Source: Aneurinibacillus thermoaerophilus | GTDB lineage: Bacteria; Bacillota; Bacilli; Aneurinibacillales; Aneurinibacillaceae | Length of the DNA stretch: 64,000 nt | NCBI RefSeq assembly: GCF_900099925.1 | Contig: NZ_FNDE01000002.1 | Span: forward strand, 124,001-188,000 | Direction: 5' to 3' | Part shown: positions 8,923-17,833 of the stretch, in pieces | How positions within the stretch are numbered: position 1 is the stretch's first letter | Layout of the letters: every line of letters begins with the position of its first letter | Notes under the pieces: generated by a model | What the model was told of the DNA's origin: nothing | The model's input: only the letters and a program-made list of their open reading frames with translations | Databases searched by the model: none | Program-made: the position numbers and the translations under genes

Positions 8923-8952
8923 GACCTCTTGCAGCGCAGGAGGTCGTTTTTA
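8923..8952 (+). terminator. SAM-I riboswitch expression-platform terminator
   Basis: A ten-base stem GACCTCTTGC / GCAGGAGGTC with a 3-base loop (one G-T pair) is followed by TTTTTATTT. Its 5' arm overlaps the proposed antiterminator strand, so the two structures are mutually exclusive. Confidence 0.88.
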
Positions 8953-8994
8953 TTTCCCCTTGTGCAATCTAGGAGGAATAAAGGAGTGAGGAGT

Positions 8995-9759
8995 ATGATT
9001 AAATTACAGAGTATTAGTAAAAGTTATACCACACCGAACGGGACATTTCAGGCAGTAGCTCCAACGTCGCTGCATGTGGAGCCAGGGGATGTGTACGGTA
9101 TTATCGGGTTCAGCGGTGCTGGTAAGTCAACTTTGCTTAGACTGGTTAATTTGCTGGAGCGACCGGACGAGGGAAAGGTATATGTGGATGGTCAGGAGTT
9201 AACCGGTCTATCAAATCGAGAGCTGCGCAAAGCGCGCCAGTCCATCGGCATGATTTTTCAGCATTTTAATCTGTTGAATAATCGGACGGTGGCGGACAAT
9301 GTGGCGTTTCCGCTAGAAATAGCCGGTCTTCCAAAAGAAGAGAGAAAAAAAAGAGTACAGGAGTGCTTGGAGATTGTAGGGCTGGCCGAGAAGGTGGACA
9401 GCTATCCTGCCAAGTTGAGCGGGGGACAAAAGCAGAGGGTCGCTATCGCCCGGGCGTTGGCCAGCCGGCCGAAAGTGCTGCTATGTGATGAGCCTACCTC
9501 AGCGCTTGATCCGCAGACGACGCGTACCATTTTATCTTTTCTTAAAGAAATCAACCAAAAGCTAGGCGTAACGATTCTCATCGTCACGCATGAAATGAGT
9601 GTAGTGAAAGAGATTTGCAACAAAGTAGCAGTCATGGAAAGAGGTCATCTCGTCGAAAAACTTTCGCTTTCTGAACGGGAAGTAAAGCCGAAAACTGAAA
9701 TCGCCCAGCTATTATTCGAAGAGGAAACAGGCAAGGAGAGAGGGATAGCCAATGTTTGA
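8995..9759 (+). CDS. metN: Methionine ABC transporter ATP-binding protein (short form)
   Basis: ATPase of the D/L-methionine importer. Start ATG 8995 follows GGAGTGAGGAG. It has Walker [10 protein letters not shown], signature LSGGQKQR, Walker [13 protein letters not shown] and the MetN-like FQHFNLL. At 254 residues it ends about 30 residues after the ABC core. The C-terminal NIL/ACT-like domain that gives methionine trans-inhibition in full-length MetN (about 340 residues) is absent. It overlaps metI by 8 bases. Assignment to methionine rests on the S-box and on MetI/MetQ neighbours. Confidence 0.9.
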   Translation: MIKLQSISKSYTTPNGTFQAVAPTSLHVEPGDVYGIIGFSGAGKSTLLRLVNLLERPDEGKVYVDGQELTGLSNRELRKARQSIGMIFQHFNLLNNRTVADNVAFPLEIAGLPKEERKKRVQECLEIVGLAEKVDSYPAKLSGGQKQRVAIARALASRPKVLLCDEPTSALDPQTTRTILSFLKEINQKLGVTILIVTHEMSVVKEICNKVAVMERGHLVEKLSLSEREVKPKTEIAQLLFEEETGKERGIANV

Positions 9760-10414
9760 TAATGTGATTGCTTTATTGCCGGAAATTGGGGTTTCTATCG
9801 TAGAAACTTCTATTATGGTTGGCATTTCAATAGGCTCAGCGCTTTTGCTTGGCATGCCGCTGGGGGTTCTGCTTTTTCTGACAGGTAAAGGACAATTGCT
9901 GGAAAGCCCCATTTTATTTCGAATTTTAAGTTCGCTCGTTAACATTGTCCGATCGTTTCCCTTTCTTATTTTGCTCGTGGCATTGATTCCGTTGACGCGA
10001 ACATTGGTCGGAACGACGATCGGTCCGGTGGCTGCGGCTGTTCCGTTGTCGATTGCAGCCATTCCATACTTTGCACGTCTGGTGGAGCAATCGCTTCGTG
10101 AAGTTTCGAGAGGAGTTATTGAAGCCGCGGTGGCAATGGGGGCGTCTACATATCAGATTGTTTGGAAAGTGTTATTGACAGAAGCGCGCGCTGGGCTTAC
10201 GCTCGGACTCACAGTATTGATTGTCAGTTTTCTTTCCTATTCTGCGATGGCCGGCGTTGTCGGAGGCGGAGGGATCGGGGATTTAGCGATTCGCTTCGGC
10301 TACTACCGATTCCAGACGGATGTTATGATTGTGACCGTGCTTTTATTGGTGGTGCTTGTACAAGTCATTCAATTTGCGGGCAATCGTCTTGCACATTATC
10401 TTGATAAACGTTAA
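9752..10414 (+). CDS. metI: Methionine ABC transporter permease
   Basis: Membrane subunit of the methionine importer, 220 residues with several hydrophobic helices. The ABC-docking EAA-like loop is visible as [19 protein letters not shown], and [17 protein letters not shown] is a hallmark of MetI. The start lies inside the metN 3' end, indicating translational coupling. metQ follows after 13 bases. Confidence 0.94.
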   Translation: MFDNVIALLPEIGVSIVETSIMVGISIGSALLLGMPLGVLLFLTGKGQLLESPILFRILSSLVNIVRSFPFLILLVALIPLTRTLVGTTIGPVAAAVPLSIAAIPYFARLVEQSLREVSRGVIEAAVAMGASTYQIVWKVLLTEARAGLTLGLTVLIVSFLSYSAMAGVVGGGGIGDLAIRFGYYRFQTDVMIVTVLLLVVLVQVIQFAGNRLAHYLDKR

Positions 10415-10427
10415 GGGAGAGATCTTT

Positions 10428-11267
10428 GTGAAACAAAAACCGTTTATTCTTATTGCATTAATTTCATTAATAGTAATCTTTTTGACAGCTTGCGGAGGAC
10501 AAGAGAGCGAAACGGCAACAGGAAAAACGCAGGGGAACAGTAAAGAACTGGTTATTGGTGCGACGGCGGGGCCGTATAGTGATCAGGTGCGTTTAGGAAT
10601 TAAACCTATTTTAGAAAAAAAAGGATACAACGTGAAGATTGTTGAGTTCAACGATTACGTGCAGCCGAACCAGGCGCTGGCTGAAGGTTCGCTGAATGCG
10701 AATGTGTTTCAACATGTCGTGTATTTGCAGAACTTTGCGAAAGAGCATAACTTGGATATTCAAGATGTTATCCAGGTTCCGACGGCTCCGATCGGCATTT
10801 ACTCGCATAAGCATAAAACACTGGAAGAAGTGCAGCCGGGAGCGACCGTTTCGCTTCCGAACGATCCTACTAATCAGGCCCGCGCGCTTGTCATGATGCA
10901 ACATTTCGGTTGGATCAAGTTAAAAGAAGGTGTAGATCTGCTTCGCGTATCGGAAAAGGATATCGTGGAGAACAAGAAAAATATCAAGCTCCTGCCGCTG
11001 GAAGCAGCCCAGCTTCCGCGCTCGCTTGAAGACGCAGACTACGCATTTGTCAACGGGAACTTCGCCATCGCATCGGGCTTGAAACTTACGGAAGCGCTGG
11101 CGCTCGAAAAGATTCCGGATCAATATATGAACGTGGTCGCTGTGAAAACGGCGGACAAAGACAGCCAGTTTGTTAAAGATTTAATCGAAGCATATAAATC
11201 TCCGGAGTTTAAAGAAGTTATCGAGAAAGAATTCCAGGGATTTGTCAAACCTGATTATTTAAAATAA
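10428..11267 (+). CDS. metQ: Methionine-binding lipoprotein
   Basis: NlpA/MetQ-type substrate-binding lipoprotein, 279 residues. I chose GTG 10428 behind AAGGGAGAG. The signal peptide ends in lipobox LTAC (Cys22). The mature part begins with VIGATAGPYSDQV and contains the family segments EFNDYVQPNQAL, NANVFQHVVYL, SLPNDPTNQARAL and YAFVNGNFA. It is the third gene of the S-box-controlled operon; the ligase gene follows within 22 bases with no terminator seen. Confidence 0.94.
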   Translation: MKQKPFILIALISLIVIFLTACGGQESETATGKTQGNSKELVIGATAGPYSDQVRLGIKPILEKKGYNVKIVEFNDYVQPNQALAEGSLNANVFQHVVYLQNFAKEHNLDIQDVIQVPTAPIGIYSHKHKTLEEVQPGATVSLPNDPTNQARALVMMQHFGWIKLKEGVDLLRVSEKDIVENKKNIKLLPLEAAQLPRSLEDADYAFVNGNFAIASGLKLTEALALEKIPDQYMNVVAVKTADKDSQFVKDLIEAYKSPEFKEVIEKEFQGFVKPDYLK

Positions 11268-11289
11268 GCACATAGGGGGGAAGAAAACG

Positions 11290-12858
11290 ATGAGCACAAC
11301 AATCGGAGATGTTCTTGAATGGTCAGTCCGTAATTTTCCGGATAAAATTAGCTTAATTTATGAATACGAAACGAAGCATCACCGCTGGACATATACAGAA
11401 TTGAATCAAAAAGTAAACCAATTTGCCCGGGCGCTTAAGCGCCTGGGTGTCCAAAAGGGTGACGTTGTTTCTTCCTTCTTATATAATACGAGCGAGTTTG
11501 TGGTTACATTGTTTGCGACGGCAAAAATCGGCGCCATTTTTAATCCGATTAACTATCGGCTAGCTGCACATGAATTGCAATATATCCTACAGGATGGAAA
11601 AGCAAAAGTATTGTTATATGAAAGACAGGGCTCAGACGTGGTGGAGAAAGCGCGTGAGCTTGGGAATCCGGTCGAACATTATATATATGTGGATGAACCG
11701 TTGACAGAAGGAGCGCTTGGATTTTACGAACTGCTTGAAGCAGAAGATGTTTCCCGTCCGGAAGTGGAGGTATCGGAAACCGATTATTGCATTATGATGT
11801 ACACAAGCGGTACTACCGGACGCCCGAAAGGCGTACTTCACACGCATCGCAGCAAAATTCATCATAATTTTATGATGATGCAATGCATGGGCCTAACAAA
11901 GGATGACATTGGTCTTGCCGCCGCGCCGCTCAACCATACGGCGGAATTGCATACTTCTTTCCTGCCGCGTGTGCAGGTGGGAGCGACTAATGTGCTTTTG
12001 CACCATTTTGACGCTTCCCGTGTGCTGTACACGATCGAAAAAGAAAAAGTCACGCATATGTTCGCGGCACCAACAATGGTCAATATGTTGCTGTATGCCG
12101 ACGATTTTGAAGCGTACGATTTATCATCATTGCGTCTGCTCGAATACGGCGGAGCGTCCATGGCTCCTGTCCTTATCCGCGAGTTTGAGGAGAAAGTAGG
12201 CGCGGACTTAATCCAGATTTACGGTACAACCGAAATGGGCCCGTGTATGTCTGTGCTGTACGCAGACGAACAATTAAAAAAAGCCGGCTCTGCTGGAAAG
12301 GCAAGTTTGACGCATGAGTTGCGTATTTGTCGCGTCAATCCGGACGGCACGCCAACGCATCCAGATAACATTTGCGAGCCAGGCGAAATCGGCGAAATTC
12401 TTGTCAAAGGTCCGTGCATGATGGAAGGTTACTACAACCGCCCCGAAGCGACGGAAAAAGCGCTGGCTTACGGCTGGTATCATACGGGCGATATGGGCGA
12501 GTACGATGAAGACGGCTACATTTGGATTCGTGATCGCATAGATCATATGATTATTTCCGGTGCAGAAAATATTTATCCGCGCGAAGTGGAGGATCAATTG
12601 CTGGAACATCCGGGCGTACGCGAAGTGGCCGTGGTGGGCAAACCGGATCCGAAGTGGGGACAAATTGTGTTTGCCTACATTGTCCGCAGCAAGGAAAGCA
12701 ATGTGACTGCGGAAGAGCTGGATACGTTTCTTGTGGAAGGAGAGCGACTGGCGAAATACAAACGTCCACGCGCTTACTGCTTTGTCGACGAGCTTCCGAA
12801 AACGGCCAGCGGCAAAATACAAAAATTCCTTCTCGAAAAGCAAGCGGTTCATGTGTAA
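11290..12858 (+). CDS. Acyl-CoA synthetase (AMP-forming), fatty-acid CoA ligase-like
   Basis: ANL-superfamily enzyme that adenylates a carboxylic acid and transfers it to CoA. At 522 residues it is full length. It contains the AMP-binding P-loop YTSGTTGRPKG (about residues 170-181), IYGTTEMG, the GWYHTGDMG hinge-region motif and the C-terminal catalytic Lys region LPKTASGKIQK. The substrate cannot be read from sequence. The ribosome binding site AGGGGGGAAG precedes the ATG. It lies directly after metQ, so it may be transcribed from the S-box promoter, which is unusual for such an enzyme. A terminator follows. Confidence 0.88.
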   Translation: MSTTIGDVLEWSVRNFPDKISLIYEYETKHHRWTYTELNQKVNQFARALKRLGVQKGDVVSSFLYNTSEFVVTLFATAKIGAIFNPINYRLAAHELQYILQDGKAKVLLYERQGSDVVEKARELGNPVEHYIYVDEPLTEGALGFYELLEAEDVSRPEVEVSETDYCIMMYTSGTTGRPKGVLHTHRSKIHHNFMMMQCMGLTKDDIGLAAAPLNHTAELHTSFLPRVQVGATNVLLHHFDASRVLYTIEKEKVTHMFAAPTMVNMLLYADDFEAYDLSSLRLLEYGGASMAPVLIREFEEKVGADLIQIYGTTEMGPCMSVLYADEQLKKAGSAGKASLTHELRICRVNPDGTPTHPDNICEPGEIGEILVKGPCMMEGYYNRPEATEKALAYGWYHTGDMGEYDEDGYIWIRDRIDHMIISGAENIYPREVEDQLLEHPGVREVAVVGKPDPKWGQIVFAYIVRSKESNVTAEELDTFLVEGERLAKYKRPRAYCFVDELPKTASGKIQKFLLEKQAVHV

Positions 12859-12863
12859 CCGAG

Positions 12864-12898
12864 AATCCCTCACTGCTCATTGCAGGGAGGGATTTTTT
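12864..12898 (+). terminator. Terminator after the acyl-CoA ligase
   Basis: The arms AATCCCTC and GAGGGATT are followed by TTTT. It closes the met operon plus ligase. Confidence 0.85.
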
Positions 12899-13029
12899 AG
12901 CGTACGTATAAGTAAGAAAATAAATGATAACGTTACGGGGTTTTATGCGTGGCTACACAGTAGAGAAAGGAAATATCAAGCTCATATCGAATATTTATAC
13001 TTAAGGAAAAATGGAGATGGGGTGGAAGC

Positions 13030-13854
13030 TTGAAACTGTATATTTCCGTTGATATGGAAGGAATTACTGGACTGGTGGATCAAACGTTTGTTGATTCAAC
13101 AGGACTCAACTACGCGCGTGGTCAAAAATTGATGACAGATGAGGTAAACCACGTGATTGAAACCGCGTTTCAGCAGGGGTTTAAAGAGATTATTGTCAAT
13201 GATAGCCACTCCAAGATGAACAATTTATTAATCGAACGACTGCATCCGGAAGCACAATTGATCTCTGGAGATGTGAAACCGTTCTCTATGGTGCAGGGGC
13301 TGGATGATACATATACGGGCGCGATATTTCTCGGCTACCATTCGCGCGCTGGCAGGAAAGGTGTATTGAGCCATACGATGATTTTCGGTGTGAGAAATAT
13401 GTATATTAATGACGCGCCTGTAGGTGAACTTGGTTTCAACGCGTATGTGGCCGGCCACTATGGCGTACCGCTTTTGATGGTAGCGGGCGATGACGGTGTG
13501 GCAGAAGAAGCGGAAGCGCTCATCCCTGGCATTACCACTGCGGTGGTGAAAAAACAAATGTCTCGTACATCCGCGCTGTGCCTGACACCGGAGAAAGCAG
13601 GCTGGTTGCTGCGCGAGAAAACGAAACTGGCGATTGAAAGCAGAGAAAACGTCGCCCCGCTTACACCGCCGGAAAATCCGGTATTAACGATTGAGTTTGC
13701 GAACTACGGGCAGGCGGAATGGGCACATCTATTGCCGGGAACGGAACTGGACGGGGAAGCGCCGCTCGTTCGCTATAAGGCGCAAGATATTCTTGAGGCG
13801 TATAAAGCGATGATTGTCATGACGGAATTAGCGATGAAGGCGAAATTTTGCTGA
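13030..13854 (+). CDS. dppA: M55-family D-aminopeptidase (DppA-like)
   Basis: Zinc D-aminopeptidase that releases N-terminal D-amino acids from peptides such as D-Ala-D-Ala, likely for cell-wall peptide recycling. The 274-residue protein starts at TTG 13030 behind GGGGTGGAAG. The metal and catalytic residues described for B. subtilis DppA are at the same positions: Asp8 and Glu10 (SVDMEG), His60 (NDSHS), His104 (GYHSRAG), His115 (LSHT) and Glu133 (VGELG). The B. subtilis dpp transporter genes do not follow here, so it is a stand-alone copy. Confidence 0.9.
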   Translation: MKLYISVDMEGITGLVDQTFVDSTGLNYARGQKLMTDEVNHVIETAFQQGFKEIIVNDSHSKMNNLLIERLHPEAQLISGDVKPFSMVQGLDDTYTGAIFLGYHSRAGRKGVLSHTMIFGVRNMYINDAPVGELGFNAYVAGHYGVPLLMVAGDDGVAEEAEALIPGITTAVVKKQMSRTSALCLTPEKAGWLLREKTKLAIESRENVAPLTPPENPVLTIEFANYGQAEWAHLLPGTELDGEAPLVRYKAQDILEAYKAMIVMTELAMKAKFC

Positions 13855-13902
13855 TGTTTATTGTATCAGACTACAAGAAAGGAAAATGAAGGGGGATATA
13901 AC

Positions 13903-14688
13903 ATGGATTTAAAACTAAACGGAAAAGTAGCGCTCGTTGTAGCATCAAGCCAGGGCCTTGGCCGGGCGATTGCCGAACAGCTCGTAAAAGAAGGTGCGCA
14001 TGTTATGATTACGAGCCGTAACGAAGAAAAGCTTCAGCAAGTAAAGCAGGAGCTTGAACAGTATGGGATGGGCAAAGTAGCCTATCACTGTGCCGATATT
14101 ACGAAATATGAAGATATTAAATCGCTCGTGCAGGCGACACGTGAGAAGCTTGGCAAGATTGACATCCTTATCAACAACGCGGGCGGCCCGCCGGGCGGCA
14201 CGTTTGAACAACTGGACGACGAACAGTGGCAACAAGCGTTTCAGTTGAACCTGTTAAGCTACATCCGCCTTATTCGCGAAGTATTACCTGATATGAAGCA
14301 GGGTGGCGGACGCATTATCAATATTGCCTCTTCTTCCGTTAAACAGCCGATTCCAGGCCTTATTCTTTCCAACACGTTCCGTCTCGGTATTGTCGGGCTT
14401 GCCAAGACACTGTCCGTAGAGTTAGCACCCTATAATATCCTTATTAACACGGTGGCGCCAGGTCGTATTGCAACTGACCGCGTAGCGCATCTGGACGAGA
14501 TGAACGCGCAGAAGCAAGGGATTTCCAAGGAAGAAGTGGAAGAAAAAGCGAAGCAGGACATCCCGCTTAAGCGGTATGGGGAACCGGAAGAGTTTGCAAA
14601 AGTGGTTACTTTCCTTGTATCAGACGCAAGTACATATATTACTGGAAGCACGTTGCTTGTGGACGGTGGAATGGTGAAGTCGATATAA
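13903..14688 (+). CDS. SDR-family oxidoreductase with altered catalytic site
   Basis: Short-chain dehydrogenase/reductase-like protein, 261 residues, starting at ATG 13903 behind GAAGGGGGA. It has a Rossmann fold, but the nucleotide motif reads VASSQGLG instead of TGxxxGIG. NNAG is intact (ILINNAGGP), and the usual Ser is present (IASSS). The catalytic YxxxK region is replaced by ILSNTFRLG, so Tyr and Lys are both missing. This variant is known in a Bacillus/Actinobacteria subgroup annotated as FabG-like. Oxidoreductase activity is uncertain. The next gene is an FAH hydrolase. Confidence 0.85.
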   Translation: MDLKLNGKVALVVASSQGLGRAIAEQLVKEGAHVMITSRNEEKLQQVKQELEQYGMGKVAYHCADITKYEDIKSLVQATREKLGKIDILINNAGGPPGGTFEQLDDEQWQQAFQLNLLSYIRLIREVLPDMKQGGGRIINIASSSVKQPIPGLILSNTFRLGIVGLAKTLSVELAPYNILINTVAPGRIATDRVAHLDEMNAQKQGISKEEVEEKAKQDIPLKRYGEPEEFAKVVTFLVSDASTYITGSTLLVDGGMVKSI

Positions 14689-14753
14689 ACCAGAGTTCAA
14701 ACCGCTGAAACAATAGTTATTGGACTGATATATTTATAGAAAGAAGGATTCTG

Positions 14754-15383
14754 ATGAACGAAATACGAAATATTTTTTGTGTGGGAAGAAACTATCGGCT
14801 GCATGCAGAAGAACTGGGGAATGCGGTGCCGACTTCCCCTTTTCTTTTTTCCAAACCGACCCATGCGCTTGTAGAGGCGAACGGGCAAACGATTACGTTG
14901 CCGGGCAACCGTGGTGAAGTGCATTATGAAACAGAGCTTGTGCTCTATATTGCTCGCCCTTTTGAACCCGGAATGAAAGTGGAAGATGTCGTGAACAAGA
15001 TGGCGCTTGGTATTGATTTTACGTTGCGTGACGTGCAGAATGAACTAAAGGAAAAGAGCCATCCCTGGCTGAAAGCTAAAGGTTTTCCGAATTCGGCCGT
15101 ACTTACGTCTTTTCGTCCATTTCCCGGCGTAGAAGCATGTCGTGGCACAGACTTTTCGCTATTTAAAAATGGGGAGCAGGTACAGTGTGGCAATATAAGC
15201 AATATGTTATTTGATATGCAGACCATTATTGAATTTACAGACGAACATTTCGGCCTGGGTGAAGGTGATATTATTTATACGGGTACACCGGAGGGTGTCG
15301 GTGCCGTGGCGGACGGCGATAAGCTGGAACTGCGCTGGGGTGAAGAGGTCTGGGGCACGTTCACTGTTCAATTGCAAAAATAA
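14754..15383 (+). CDS. Fumarylacetoacetate hydrolase (FAH) family protein
   Basis: FAH-superfamily enzyme, 209 residues, consistent with the short acylpyruvate hydrolase/oxaloacetate tautomerase-like group. Visible features are the metal-binding region EVHYETELVLYIAR, the DVQNELKEKSHPWLKAKGF segment, and the C-terminal DIIYTGTPEGVG. Members cleave or tautomerise beta-diketo acids with Mg or Mn; the physiological substrate is not evident. ATG is preceded by AGAAAGAAGG. The gene is followed by a strong terminator. Confidence 0.85.
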   Translation: MNEIRNIFCVGRNYRLHAEELGNAVPTSPFLFSKPTHALVEANGQTITLPGNRGEVHYETELVLYIARPFEPGMKVEDVVNKMALGIDFTLRDVQNELKEKSHPWLKAKGFPNSAVLTSFRPFPGVEACRGTDFSLFKNGEQVQCGNISNMLFDMQTIIEFTDEHFGLGEGDIIYTGTPEGVGAVADGDKLELRWGEEVWGTFTVQLQK

Positions 15384-15404
15384 GAAGAGCAAAGCAACAA
15401 AAGA

Positions 15405-15442
15405 AGCCACCGTATAGCCATCGACTGACGGTGGCTTTGCTT
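15405..15442 (+). terminator. Terminator after the FAH gene
   Basis: The arms AGCCACCGT and ACGGTGGCT are followed by TTGCTTT. About 125 bases with no recognised gene lie between it and the end of the minus-strand gldA remnant. Confidence 0.82.
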
Positions 15443-15566
15443 TACGGGCGGTACGTCACGCCAAGGATAGGATCAGCAGCCCTTTTTTCGGATCACGTCG
15501 CACAGAAGTGCTGGAAGGAAGGAGGATAACATTTTGAAAAATCTAGTCAGAAATTAGTTTTTTTGT

Positions 15567-16535
15567 TCATAGCATAATAGCAGATGATTGGAAGAACGCA
15601 TCTTCTTCGCTTTGCCTGTACGTACGACTAAGAGCGTCAGCAGCACTCCGGATTTGTTCTGGGGTTGCATTGCCCAAGCCGATATCGGCAAGCGTGGTCG
15701 GCAGTCCAACAGAACGGCAGAACACAATAACTTCCTCAAGTTCCTTCATGCTACGGTTCTCTAGGACAAGCTGAACAATCGTGCCGAACGCAACTTTTTC
15801 TCCGTGGCAGTATGGATGTGTTTCTTCGAGTATGGTTAATCCGTTGTGAATGGCATGGCACGCGGCGAGCCCTGCGCTTTCGAAGCCAAGACCGCTTAGA
15901 AGCGTATTTGCTTCTACAATATTGTTCAATGCTTCCGTTACCACGTTTTGCTCGCAGGCAATTTTCGCTTGATAGCCGTCACGTAACAAAATTTCATAGC
16001 ACAGCTTAGCGATAGCCAGCGCTGCCTGCGTCATGGTGCCGCCCGCTATGTTCCTGGCCCGGGCACGGGCGCAAGCGGCCGCTTCAAAATATGTGGATAG
16101 TGCGTCGCCCATTCCAGCTACCAGTTGACGAACCGGCGAATGGGCGATTACTTTTGTATCAAGTAAAACCAAATCCGGATTTCGCGGAAGCACAAGATAC
16201 TGTTCGAATACGCCCTCGTCATTGTAAATAACGGAGAGGGCGCTGCATGGTGCATCAGTGGAAGCGATGGTTGGTACGATAGCGACAGGACAATTTAATT
16301 TAAAGCTTACTGCTTTAGCCGTATCGATCGCCTTCCCACCGCCCACGCCGATAATAATATCAACCGCTTGGGCTTGTCCGATTTTTTTCATTCGGTTAAT
16401 TTCATTGTTGGAGCATTCCCCTTTAAATGGTTCAATTTGATAGCTTATGCCGTGAGAATTTAAGCTTGTCGTAATGTTTTGCTTTATCGCTTCAATTCCT
16501 TGTTGTCCACCGAGAATAAGTGATTTTTTACCCAA
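15567..16535 (-). pseudogene. gldA: Glycerol dehydrogenase, N-terminally truncated
   Basis: Iron-containing-alcohol-dehydrogenase-family protein most like NAD-dependent glycerol dehydrogenase. Metal ligands are present: Asp in GMGDALSTY, His in HAIHNG and His in CHGEKVAFG. The NAD motif GVGGGKAIDTAKA and TIASTDAPCSALSVIY are also intact. The first plausible start (TTG 16535) begins at GKKSLI, so roughly 28 N-terminal residues, including the first Rossmann strand, are lost. Upstream in-frame codons still read KEIGHYIAPLGKK but run into a stop at 16590. Homology ends right where a yycC-like remnant ends, suggesting a deletion junction. The C-terminus may also be short. Confidence 0.7.
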
Positions 16536-16569
16536 AGGAGCAATGTAGTGGCCAATTTCCTTTGCTTCT

Positions 16570-16701
16570 TTATTTTCGAGCCAGTTCCGTTAATCTTTGC
16601 AACAGAATATGTTGGGGCGTATGCGTAACTTGCTCGATAGGCACATTTAATTCTTCAGACAGCCTTTTTGCGGTTCCTAGGGAGACAGGATTTGGTTTTA
16701 T
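16570..16701 (-). pseudogene. yycC-like gene copy lacking a start codon
   Basis: Reading from 16701 down, 43 codons encode KPNPVSLGTAKRLSEELN, then VPIEQVTHTPQHILLQ and RLTELARK. This is a clear relative of the intact YycC-family gene at 21247-21402. The first codon is ATA where the intact copy has ATG, the conserved MHM is THT, and there is no ribosome binding site. It abuts the truncated gldA. I read it as a decayed paralogue. Confidence 0.7.
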
Positions 16702-16800
16702 AGTTCTATAAATATTATATGGAGATGAAGATGCTTATTGCACTTGTGAGCTTTTTTTCTGCGTGTTAGATTTATCATGATAAGCAAACGGAGGAACTGC

Positions 16801-16986
16801 ATGGAAAGAAAATATCATTGCTGTGCTACATGCCGTCATTTTCAAGTGGTAAAGCAACCGGGACAGAAAACATCGTATCGATGCGCACGGCTCGGCTATG
16901 AGACCCGGCCTGTCTACCAATTTAACTGCTGGAATCCGAAAGAAATTGTTTCGGAACGAATGAAACAAGAAAAAAAGAGCGAATAA
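16801..16986 (+). CDS. Small cysteine-rich protein, 61 aa
   Basis: ATG 16801 is preceded by GGAGGAACTGC; an upstream in-frame ATG lacks such a site. The protein has a CCATCRHF motif, then YRCARLGYETRP, then FNCWNPK. Together these give two CxxC/His-like half sites that could bind zinc or iron. Similar short uncharacterised proteins occur in Bacilli, but I cannot name the family. It lies 10 bases before the PocR chimera and may have been part of the glycerol locus. Confidence 0.65.
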   Translation: MERKYHCCATCRHFQVVKQPGQKTSYRCARLGYETRPVYQFNCWNPKEIVSERMKQEKKSE

Positions 16987-16996
16987 GGAGGATACG

Positions 16997-17731
16997 ATGG
17001 GCGCTCTAACACTTCGTGACATTGTGGATGTGGAAGTGTTGCAGGAAGTTCAAGACCGTTTTGCGGACGCTACCGGCTTTGCGGTGATTATTGGTGATGA
17101 GCAAGGAAATCCGATTACTAGGCCGAGCAATTTTACCTCTTTTTGCTCCTATATCCGTTCCTGCCCGGAGGGTTTGCGCCGCTGTATTCTGTCGGATGAG
17201 CGGGTAGGAATTCTCGTGGCAAAAAAAGGAAGACCGGTCATTCATCGTTGCCATTCAGGGTTGGTAGATTTGGCGGCACCTATTATTCATAATGAGAAAT
17301 ATCTTGGTGCCGTACTATGTGGACAGGTGTTGATGACAGGGCATGAGGAAGAACAATTGCAAAATGTTTATCAAAATATCAGCGAGCTTCCGGAAGGGAA
17401 GGCGATGATGGTTCGTGTATTGGGCCGGTATGAGGAAGACAAGATTTTATTTGAGGTAGAGGGTAATGGAAAAGGGATGCCAGACATCCGGTTGGAAGAT
17501 ATGTTGTCCACCATCCAGCGTCATGCCGTCGGACATACTACCGGGATTGGGATTTATAATATTCATCGCAGACTTCAATGTCAATTCGGTGAACAATACG
17601 GTTTTCCGGATTCGAATTATTTTTCGCGTATATTCCGTAAACGTGAAGGGATAGCACCGACTGAATATCGGAAATGGCAGCGAACGATAACAGTTTTGCC
17701 TACTTATCAATTCCAAAACTCGCTTTTCTAG
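16997..17731 (+). pseudogene. Chimeric regulator: PocR domain + kinase fragment + AraC tail
   Basis: The 244-residue open frame is a patchwork. Residues 1-135 or so are a PocR ligand-binding domain (EVQDRFADATGFAVIIGDEQ, CSYIRSCPEGLRRC, DLAAPII). About residues 138-195 are the ATP-binding end of a YesM/LytS-type histidine kinase (EVEGNGKGMP, GIGIYNIHRRLQ). The last 40 residues are only the final part of an AraC HTH (FPDSNYFSRIFRKREGIAPT). PocR proteins regulate B12-dependent propanediol/glycerol utilisation, which matches the dehydratase remnants that follow. I infer in-frame deletions through a PocR kinase gene and its AraC response regulator. Half an HTH is unlikely to bind DNA. Confidence 0.75.
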
Positions 17732-17833
17732 TAAAGAAAGTGCTAATAAAGGTTATTTGAATACAGATACAAAAAATAGATTGAAAATTATAATTATTCT
17801 TGAAAGAGAAGGATTAAGAGGAGAAGAGGTGAA

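Noticed and set aside
12274-12873. Long minus-strand open frame over the acyl-CoA ligase
   Set aside because: Antisense shadow of a strongly conserved coding region; no ribosome binding site and no family resemblance.
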